A stretch of 64,000 nt of DNA, from assembly GCA_036924285.1 (NCBI GenBank), contig JAYKYS010000014.1, positions 8,246,001 through 8,310,000 of the forward strand, given 5' to 3'. Shown one piece after another: positions 55,704-64,000 of this stretch (the stretch's first letter is position 1; each line of letters opens with the position of its first letter). This stretch comes from Asterella californica. Lineage: Eukaryota; Streptophyta; Marchantiopsida; Marchantiales; Aytoniaceae. The notes beneath the pieces were generated by a model that did no database searches, was not told the origin of the DNA, and saw nothing but the letters and a program-made list of their open reading frames with translations. The position numbers and the translations under genes were made by a program.

Positions 55704-55805
55704 TCAAGGAGACACATCCTCAATCATTCCCTTTCCATCAGATGCATCAACGAAAAAGTAGTTCTTGATCGGTTCTCCTTTGCATGACAAAAGTTTCAGC
55801 ACCTC
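55704..55805 (-). pseudogene. Orphan last exon of SAE1 (copy B)
   Basis: Same 34-codon exon as 35,300-35,401, including the CCAG acceptor and MIEDVSP-stop, with one Phe-to-Val change (FFVDAS). The duplication ends 19 bases beyond the exon, so the upstream exons are missing. It is a non-functional fragment. Confidence 0.85.
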
Positions 55806-55824
55806 CTGGAAAACAAGGTCCATT

Positions 55825-56095
55825 TGTTGCCTACATTGAAGACGAAAAGAACTTTACCACATTACACGATGCAAGACGGAAAAAGTTGGTGCGAGAAAGT
55901 GTCTCAGCCAAGCCACAGCTTTTGGTATTATGACCGCTCAACTTTCAGAAAAGAAAGGCTTCTATGTAGTGACTGGTGTTGAATTGAAGAAATGGTTCTC
56001 GAGATACGTGGATATGTACAAGAAGATGAAAGAAATCCAAGACAGCACAGGCTCACTGAGGATGAGATGTTGATTGGGTTGACATTGGAATAATT
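55825..56095 (+). pseudogene. Myb/SANT-like domain fragment, Harbinger-type or host
   Basis: The plus strand reads ATAFGIMTAQLSEKKGFYVV, then ELKKWFSRYVDMYKKMKEIQ, then DSTG. After a one-base shift it continues LTEDEMLIGLTLE to a stop. This pattern matches the plant Myb/SANT-like domain (PF12776-type) found in proteins related to the PIF/Harbinger accessory ORF. Frameshifts break it. It begins right at the end of duplication copy B. Confidence 0.55.
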
Positions 56096-56202
56096 CTCTC
56101 ATCCGTCATATTTGAGCATAAGATGACTTTCGACCAAACATATGTCTAAATTCCTCAACCAAATGACCTACTTGCTCGTTCTGGTTGACAACTATTCGAT
56201 TT

Positions 56203-56775
56203 TCAAGGACTGTACTTAATCATCGAGCATTCTTTGTAGGACTGCGCCAAACATGCACAGTCGAGGGACAGGTATGAGAGACTATACATACCGTGATTTG
56301 TATTTTTCGAAAAGGACATAATAGATTCTTTGCACCAGCTTCTATCGTTGCTGCTAAGATAACAATGTAATCCACTACTCAAATATCGAGCACGTTTACC
56401 ACAAGTACCATTCATGCTAACTCGACAATTTGTTGCAATGCCGACTCCAGAAGATTCATCTTCCTCTATACCGGATGCACTTGATGGATCAACCTCCCTT
56501 CGTCTTTTTTGATGTTGCGTGAACTCTTGAAATGATCTATCAGTTTCCTCAGTGGAACTTCCCAATGGATTTCGGGACTAATTTCAATTTTCTGGTGACT
56601 TTCGAATTCGCATGGCTGCTTCGTATCTGCAAACTCGTACTTCGTAGTATGCATTCGATTTGATTTTCTGGCATGCTCGACCCAAGACAACACACAGAGA
56701 AGTCAACGAGTAGTCAAACTCTTCAAAGGAGGCAAAACATTCGTCCAACTTAATCCGCGTCGTGGATTTCCTCAC
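56203..56775 (-). CDS. Hypothetical minus-strand ORFs, unknown
   Basis: Two overlapping minus-strand frames (56,693-56,466 and 56,565-56,203) are open. They are Ser/Glu-rich with a basic KRRREVDPSSASGIEEDES segment. No domain is recognised. They lie next to the Myb/SANT fragment on the other strand and may be remnants of the same transposon or chance frames. Confidence 0.2.
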
Positions 56776-56996
56776 TTCTTCTCATGAACGACCTCTCATA
56801 TCGATGAAAGATCGATGCTCTTGTCTTATGAATGTATGTCTCCATGCATCAAAATTTTTTTCACTCTCCGCAACAGTGCCAACACGCCCTTCACGTAATG
56901 AAAAATATATGTCTTCGGTAAGAAAGTAAATGTCATTGATTTCTCATGCTTCTGCTGCCTCAACGGTATCCATGTCTAATCTCCTGCAGAAATGAA

Positions 56997-57296
56997 GACT
57001 CCAGTCAGTCGCTCGCTCCTTCAAGTCGCTTAGTCGTGAAAACTAAAGCAGCTCCGCTCGCTCGCTCTTGCAAGTTCACAGTACAATTCGAAATTCTGAC
57101 CGCTATGTTCTCGCGTCTCGCTTCTCGATTCTGCTTTAGCCCTCAAGACTCCAGTCGCTCGCTCGCTTCTTCAATCGCTCAGTCGTGAAAACTAAAGCTG
57201 CTCGCTCAATGCTCTCGATCGCTCGAGCTTGTAAGTTCACAGTACAATTCGAATTGCTGACCATCGTGTTCATGCGGTCTCGATTGACGTTCATAG
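56997..57296. repeat. 150-bp tandem duplication, GCTCGCTC-rich
   Basis: Units start GACTCCAGTC at 56,997 and 57,147. Both contain GTCGTGAAAACTAAAGC and AAGTTCACAGTACAATTCGAA. Short frames on both strands here follow the repeat and are not called as genes. From 57,300 to 58,000 there is no supported gene. Confidence 0.8.
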
Positions 57297-58003
57297 CGTT
57301 CTCTGTGCTTTTGCTGTTCCTGCACCTTGCGTTCGTAACGATCTCCGCTCCTCGACTGATCTTGCACCTCCCGTTCCTGCTGTCTACTTGGTGCTTGCCA
57401 ACTAAGCATGTGAACGCAACGTGGAAGGTCGAATTGGACATGGCAGTCGACGATGGACTGTTCTTTGTAAGGGGTCTAGTCAAGTCTAAGATATGGCGCA
57501 GGGGGTTGATCAAGTTCAAAAGATGACGCACGAGGCTAGTCAAATAAATCTCTAATGGACTTACATGGTCTTTGACTAGATGATTGGAAGAAAGATCAGC
57601 TATTTACTTGACAGACCTCCCGTGCAATACAGTACTTGACAGGACCTTTTATCGATCACAGTCAGTCGAGGACCACCAACGTGACACTATAGTCCGACGA
57701 GGCAGCCAGCAGGCGTGTTTAGGTGACGTGGCTCAAATTTTATCTGCATGACGTGGAGTTCAGGTTGAAGATGATGTGGCATGGACGCCGGTGTGCATGG
57801 CAGCCAGCAGCAAGTGTAGGGTGACATGTAGTGGACGAGTTGTGCGTGGCAAGGTGTCACTAAGAAGGCGCGGGTGAAGAAAGACGAAGGCGAAGACGAA
57901 CGAATTCGAATGATTTATGCACGGTATGCCAAGCAGGAAATAAAAGACTTCTCGATGCATTTTGCGCGACGCTGGCACTAACGAGAGCGAGTGATGTCAA
58001 AAA

Positions 58004-58627
58004 ATGAGAGTTGATTCTAAGAGCGTGAAGGAGAGTTTGAATGTAAGAACGAAGACGAGCGACGTCGAAGGAATAAATGAGGGCGAGCGAGGACGAGCGA
58101 GGGTGAGCGAGGTCGTGGATTTTGGAGACAAAATCTCGATGCGAATCACAGACGTGACAGTAAGCAGAATGCACACTTTACTACAAGTGTGCATTCTGCT
58201 TGATGCATATTGGTTGGAGTGTTATGTAGCTATTTTGCATCCAAACGCGAGTGGATTTGTGACAGTTGATGTCTATAAGTGCGGAGAAGACATCAGCAAC
58301 AATGTACCGAAAATGAAGCGTTTGATCGATCGCGTGCATGTTTGCGAGATCGCATCAAATACATGTCATAGAGAGTGGAGGTTCGATGTGATCCTCGTGG
58401 ACAATTCACGAGTGGGTATAGAGTTTGATAAGCTGCCAAGGTTCAGAGTTCAAAATAATGCTGGAAAGCATTTCATGAACATTTCTTCCTCTTTACAATA
58501 TCGGAACAGAAATCGATCTTTGATCATATGCAAAGAGGAGGGTGGTTGGTTCGAGTGTTGTGGAACCCAGCAACGAAAGAACGACAAGTATTTGATGCAC
58601 GCAGGTCTTACAGTGCAGCATCCTTAA
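58004..58627 (+). CDS. Hypothetical protein, 207 aa, with overlapping +1 frame
   Basis: The frame opens at ATG 58,004 with a charged Arg/Glu/Val N-terminus. It then reads a more ordered region (YWLECYVAILHPNASGFVTV, HREWRFDVILVDNS). A second frame (58,528-58,818; ENVKKMLDNTMHNV) overlaps its end and has a coiled-coil-like C-terminus. The pair could be one protein split by a frameshift near 58,530, or two exons. No known domain is recognised. A perfect hairpin (58,163-58,200) lies inside the first frame. Confidence 0.3.
   Translation: MRVDSKSVKESLNVRTKTSDVEGINEGERGRARVSEVVDFGDKISMRITDVTVSRMHTLLQVCILLDAYWLECYVAILHPNASGFVTVDVYKCGEDISNNVPKMKRLIDRVHVCEIASNTCHREWRFDVILVDNSRVGIEFDKLPRFRVQNNAGKHFMNISSSLQYRNRNRSLIICKEEGGWFECCGTQQRKNDKYLMHAGLTVQHP
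58163..58200. repeat. Perfect 16-bp inverted repeat
   Basis: AGCAGAATGCACACTT (58,163-58,178) and its exact reverse complement (58,185-58,200) are separated by TACTAC. Confidence 0.95.
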
Positions 58628-58818
58628 TCCAGAATCTGTCGATGAAGGAGGTGAAAGAGGCTCATGAAGGTATGGCAGATGATACAGTTCAAAACGAATT
58701 GAACACATTAAAGGACGAGTGCTACACGTTAGTGTCCATAGTTAGAGGAGCACGCGAAGATTTAGAAAACGTTAAGAAAATGCTTGACAATACCATGCAC
58801 AATGTGACCGCATCATAA

Positions 58819-61800
58819 TACGTCTGGAGGCAATAATCGATATCGTGGATCGATTACGATCAATGCATAGCGGATGAACACTCGAGTTGGTTGTTTTCTG
58901 GTAGTTGATTGTTCTGTTAGTTGGAGTTCGACTGTTAGAAAGTTGTGGGAATTGCGATTTCGACTTATAGTGGAAGTATGAATTTAGCTGAGTATAGTGG
59001 GAGTTGCGAATTCGGCATACAGTCGAGTCTAGCAATATTTTGGTGTTGGAGTAGTTCGTTATGTCAGTTCGGCTTAGTCCGAGTTTGATTGTTATTTTCA
59101 TTTTCCTGTTCGACTGTTATTTTCAACTCATTATCGATTGTTATTCTCAACTCATGGCTATTCTCATGTCTATATTAAATGTATGTTGCAAATAGTTATC
59201 ATCTACTAGTTCCTTTCTCATCAGAAACTCTGGTCATCGAGTATTCAGTCATCACGTTGTACTCTCACGTTGTTACATAAACCGTATATCGGATTGATAG
59301 CTGTATAGAAGTGGATCATATTCCAAGCTTCTCTGAAGGCGGGATTGTTCAAAGTAATCATTGCACAACGTACTTTCTCTGTCGGTCAGCAAGGCAGGAT
59401 CTCCTAGTTCTTTATCTCGACGCTCGTGTAATAAAAAGCCTCAAAAAATGATAAGGTGTGGGTGTTCACAGCAGAGCGAAACTGCTCTTAGCAGCACAGT
59501 CGTTTGTTGAGGTAGAGTACTTCAATCAGGCAATTTTGGAAGAAAGAGAATCAACATCATAGAGAAGGCTATAGCTATGACACTTTGCATGTATATTAAG
59601 TTGAAGAAGTAATGAAAGTGATGGAAAAATGAAAAAGTATGTCTGAAAGTGTCTCTTTACTTGTAGCAAGCACCGTAATGAAGTAAACGTCTTTCTCTCT
59701 TGTATATAAACTTTGTATATCAGTTTTCAAAAATAGAGTATTCAATGCTTTTGAAACAGACGCATCATTGAGTTTATTTTCGGACCTAGGTAGATGAAAG
59801 ATACAAGTGGTACAATAGATTACATAGTGGATTATATTTTCTTATGAACTTATGAAAAATCGATCTTAATGATTTTTTATGAGGTATCCAACTATGCCCA
59901 TCGGACCAAGTACATAGTAAGTAACAAATATGAACCGAATTATAGTATGAAGATGATTGTCCACAATGATTTAAGAAGACAAGGTGTAAACGAGTTCACA
60001 TGCTAATAATTAAGAATCATGTGGACTTCATATTGCATCTCTCTATGACTTCATCTCATTTGAAATTGTATTCACGACGCGACTTTTAACTACACGGAAC
60101 ACATTTGATTTCCACTCTAGTATGAGAATTTTCTCTCGTTAACTTCCACGGATATGTCAACGGCATCGCTAAAGGTTGAGCTCCTCAACAAGGATTTTAC
60201 TTCACATAGTTTGTTGGCTCAAGGCATATTGTTCTTTAGCAAATACAATGACAGCAAAGGAGAATGCAGTAACAGATAAGATAGATCAGCATATTTGCAA
60301 ACAGTTACAATGATCAATATATTTTTTAGATTCACGCCCAAATCATCTTGCTTTGCACCATGAAGAAAAGAATTCTTATTAAGTTTGTTGTTGAAAATTA
60401 TGATCAAGCATTAAAACAATCAATCATTTTGAGCTTTAGCTTAAGTCACTATCAGCAAAAGATGTCAAAAAAATGAAAAATATTATATTCAACTAAGTGA
60501 AAAATGAAAAATCATAATCATCGATATAGCTATAAAAGCTATTTATTATTTCTAAAAAAACTTTTTCTAATGTCTTATTTATTATACATCCGACGACATA
60601 TACATCTTTAGTATTGTTTTTCAAATCTATAAGTGATACAATGAGGTACATCTCCTCTAAAAAAGAATAAATCTCCATCTTCTAAAGGTATCTATACACC
60701 TAAATTTGGTAATAAAAAACTACCATCATTTGTATTATTTGATAGATTTGAAACTAATACAACTGTGTATTTAGCATCGTCTTGGATCTGTGTGAAGGAT
60801 ATTATAATAATTATTTGTAATAAATAAAAGATAAACTAGTATATCAGAAAATAAGAACTTCTCCAGTATCTCTAGAAATTAATACTGATTACTCTGTATT
60901 AAAATACGGAAAATGTATCTTGAAAAAATCTTTCATAACAAAAGAAAAATCTTTGCAAGTATCAACTAGAAGTGTTTCGAGTAAAACACGATGATAATAT
61001 TTCTCTAAAAAACTATAATATTAGGAAGTTTTTTATACTTATGACTATTTTTGAAAAATGTCATAGAATTTGGACCTCGTCCTTCGTGTCAATTATGTAA
61101 TGATCTTATAGCACACATTGTTTCCTTCAGTGAAACTCGAGCATCTCCTCTCTTCAATGTGTACTTCATATCATAGATCACTTTGATATACTGTCGCAAG
61201 TAACATCAGAGCACCTCCAAATTTCTTTTTTTTTTCCTTCTTGCAATAATCTGCCCTTCAGATGTATAAATAAGTTCTATTTGCTGTCTTGAAACAACAG
61301 TGTAGAATGAAGAAGGTACTATACACCAAAGAGATTTATCTATTGATCTAGCTGTCCTTTGATAGTTTCTATCCGTCGTCGATAAATAAGTTCAGTAATA
61401 TCTGAACTCTCGTGATAATAAAAACATTATGAAAATTGTTGATCATTATACGAAAATAGTTTTTCTCTACCACTTTACTATCATATGCAAAAAATTGAAT
61501 GTATAGAAACTCTAGAGGATTTTTACGAAAATTTCTAAGTTCTTTTGTATCTTATTCGGAAGAACATTGATATTCAGCCGTGAATCGATACATAAACAAA
61601 TTCTATTCCATAAAATTTTTGTAAAAAATATACCCAATAGTCTCCAACTTTTATTGTCACAGCTAATATGTGATAACCTCTCAAAAAACTTTCTCGCGAT
61701 CTCACCGATCTACCACGTAATAACATTCTTACTACATTGTTAAAAAAATAAATTTCTCCGAGAACCCATAGCAGAAAGTTCTAAAAAGTTTTTTTTCAAT

Positions 61801-62089
61801 GAAAAGAGCACGTTCACCATGTCATAAAAAAAAAGAATATCTTCAACGTTATCTTTTCTCATTTAAAAAGATCTACGTATAGAAAATAAATAAGGATAAT
61901 ATATAAAAAAACAAAGATATTAAAAATAAATAAAAATCAATAATTAGACAAGAGATCGTACAATAAATAAACTAATAAAAATCGTACTAGTCCAAACAAT
62001 GTACGTTGATATAAACGATGCACGATAGAATCATAGGAAACTAAAAAACAAGTAAATTACATATCTAGAAAATATTTAAAATTAAAATA
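58819..62089. other. AT-rich intergenic DNA, no gene seen
   Basis: Stops are frequent in all frames, especially from 59.5 kb on. Minus-strand frames near 60,219-60,407 and 60,493-60,678 are short and low-complexity. Minus-strand stretches near 61,080-61,210 look faintly coding (YDMKYTLKRGDARVSL) but no family could be named. Confidence 0.4.
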
Positions 62090-63095
62090 TCTTGAAAAAT
62101 ATTTATAATATTTTTCTATTATATTTCTATTGAAGTATATTTATGTTTGTAATCCAATGACATCCACGCTGCAGACCAATGAAGGTCATGCCTTAGAATG
62201 TAAAGATATACATAAACATATATCAACTTCAAAGATAATTAATAGAAAAAATTATAATCAATTTCTGATTTTTTAAAAAAATTATAACAAAACTAAAACA
62301 AATATAACAGAAAATCATCTAAACAAATATGTAATATAATACGAACAACAAAGAACTATCACAAAGATTACCTCGAGCAAGTTACAATGAATCCGAGACC
62401 AGTAGAATATTTGTGATATCAGCTCTCGATAGTTTCACATAAGAGAGACAGAAGAAACCTATAACACAAAAACAGAAATGACGAGTGAAAAGACGCTGAT
62501 GAGGTTAGGACAGCCGGCTCGACGAGCATTTCAGAAAATTACTAGAGCTAACGTGGCATCAATCTGCCTTGCAAAGGACTCAATAATTGGCATAATGATC
62601 AGATATAAGAAATCACAATCAAGTAAATTATATATAAAATCAAAAATTCTCCAAATTCACATATTTTAAATTTTTATTATAATATTTATCTATTAACTTA
62701 CTATTGAAATATATATATATTTATAATCAATGACATCCATGCTGCAGACCAATGAAGGTCGTGTCTTAGAATGTAAAGATATATATAAATATATATTAAC
62801 TTCAAAGAAATCATAGATAAAAATTATAATAAATTTTGGATTTTTTGTGGAAATTATATAAAAACTAAAACAAATATAATACGAAATCATCTAAACAGAT
62901 ATGCAGAATAATACGAAAAACAAATTATTGTGACATGGATTACCTCAAGCAAGTTGTAGTGCATCCGAGCCCAGTATAATATTTGTGATATCAGCTTTCA
63001 GTAGTCTAACATAAGACACAATAGAGGAACTGAAAAAACCTGCACGACGACTCAAATGACGCCAATGAGATTAGGACAGACGGCTTGAGACAGGA
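62090..63095. repeat. Two diverged direct copies of a ~430-bp repeat
   Basis: 62,090-62,530 and about 62,660-63,095 share CTGCAGACCAATGAAGGTC, 'agaatgtaaagatata', 'tttgtgatatcagct' and 'gaggttaggacag-cggct' in the same order, at a spacing of about 570 bases. No gene is supported in either copy. Confidence 0.75.
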
Positions 63096-63119
63096 TCACA
63101 GTTTCTAAACAAGGACCCT

Positions 63120-63215
63120 AAGGAAGGGATCCACGGCCGCACAGGAATAAAATCGAACCTGAAACCTATTCAGTCTAATCAGATAGAACACCCAACATGC
63201 TGCCCCACGCCGATG
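63120..63215 (-). other. tRNA-like segment, possibly SINE-related
   Basis: On the minus strand a box-A-like GGGGCAGCATGTTGGGTG is followed about 30 bases later by GGTTCGATTTTATTCC, which resembles a tRNA T-arm (B box). The arms do not form a good full cloverleaf by eye, so a functional tRNA is not claimed. Confidence 0.3.
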
Positions 63216-64000
63216 CAAAACTTTTTCAAATTTCGATATTTATCGACTTGCGTGAGTCCTTGTCCGCATTAGCACGTGCTTAACCGACCCATGCTTAACT
63301 GGCCCGATGCGAGAGATACCCCGCCCCGACCAAAGTTGATCCACGTTCGGTTCGATGGTCCGAGAATTGTTTCCCATACTCTATGCAATATCTTTGTTTT
63401 TACGAGAAACTTCTGAGTAAGCTCTATCAGATCTGAGAAAGCTCTATCAGAAGTTTCTGATTGAAACTCATCAGAAACTCAATCAGATCTAGGACGGCAA
63501 TGGTCATAGCCTGTCAGATAACGACATCTTAACCCGATGGTAAGACACATATACGAGTGCTATAAAGGGAACATGAGAGAAATATACATTTCTATAGTAG
63601 GTACCGAGGCAGATCACAACACATTCTGATTGTGCACCATTTTACTTTGACTCCAAAAAAACAGAGAAAAGAACAAAATCAGAATAAGAAAATCATCTGT
63701 ACTATGCAGCCGTATGATTCAACCGGTAGATTTACATATAGAAGCAAAGAAGGACTAAGTTTGCTCTTAAGTTAAACCTTCCCCATCATATTTTCGCTCA
63801 CACTTTTTATGAAGGGGTGTTCAGTGACATTTGAAACGTAATATGTAAACATAATATATAATGAGGCAGTTCGAGTCGGCTGCCGGGTTATATTTGAGTA
63901 TTCTAGCGATATAAGAGCACCCTCACGTGTGAACACGTGGCAACATCCATACTTCCAACAGAGGTACTCATTTCCATCTCATAAAAATGAAGAAGTACTG
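63216..64000. other. No gene seen
   Basis: Contains an inverted repeat (63,405-63,416 with 63,447-63,458, 12-bp arms AGAAACTTCTGA) overlapping a doubled GCTCTATCAG. The rest shows nothing recognisable. Confidence 0.5.

Larger units (their letters stand above)
37369..55824 (+). repeat. Segmental duplication, copy B (18.5 kb)
   Basis: Direct copy of 19,608-35,420, longer because of the 5.0-kb Copia insertion and a fourth 450-bp repeat. It is shorter by the missing MITE-like element and the AT-rich block. The right edge leaves only the last SAE1 exon behind. Confidence 0.93.

Noticed and set aside
19608..55824. The large duplication as two LTRs of one giant element
   Set aside because: The copies contain multiple host-gene fragments on both strands, and no PBS, PPT or target duplication is seen at their edges.
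63120..63215. A functional tRNA gene
   Set aside because: Only the T-arm and a loose A box are recognisable; a full cloverleaf could not be drawn.

Overview
The window looks like nuclear DNA of a land plant. It carries intron-containing fragments of three eukaryotic or plant gene families: a plastid-type RelA/SpoT homolog closest to RSH1, a HetI/Sfp-type 4'-phosphopantetheinyl transferase (PPTase), and the small subunit of the SUMO-activating enzyme (SAE1). The rest is mostly Ty1/Copia and Ty3/Gypsy debris, DNA-transposon remnants and tandem repeats. No bacterial-style operons, rRNA or complete tRNA genes were seen. The lineage cannot be fixed from the sequence; a non-seed plant is only a guess. 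Coding assignments rest on reading conserved motifs by eye.

Layout. 1-9.1 kb: retroelement wreckage on the minus strand. It comprises a zinc-knuckle fragment, a frameshifted coiled-coil ORF, a Ty3/Gypsy RNase H-integrase remnant and a Copia RT-RNase H remnant, in DNA unusually rich in GTCTTC/GAAGAC. 9.1-18.5 kb: LTR-like and tandem-repeat DNA around a broken gag ORF (14.1-15.7 kb), plus a short coiled-coil fragment. 19,608-35,420 (copy A) and 37,369-55,824 (copy B): a large direct segmental duplication. Each copy carries, in order, a Lys/Glu-rich ORF, an RSH1-like pseudogene, a minus-strand gene with ~450-bp internal repeats, a small conserved ORF, a minus-strand PPTase, and the last exon of SAE1. 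18,522-18,816 and 36,906-37,205 form an inverted repeat just outside the left edge of each copy. 35.4-36.4 kb: upstream SAE1 exons, next to copy A only. 55.8-64 kb: a Myb/SANT-like transposon fragment, an unknown ORF pair and AT-rich intergenic DNA.

The two copies act as a natural comparison. Copy A has a 470-bp TTAA-flanked MITE-like insertion that B lacks. Copy B has a young 5.0-kb Copia element, with its exact empty site in A. The PPTase is broken in both copies, by a stop codon and other lesions in A and by the Copia insertion in B. The RSH1 lesions are shared and so predate the duplication. Several differences between the copies, and one between the two LTRs of the Copia element, are newly formed perfect short inverted repeats, the signature expected of intra-strand template switching. 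That recurring pattern, and the unknown internally repeated protein, are the most interesting signals.
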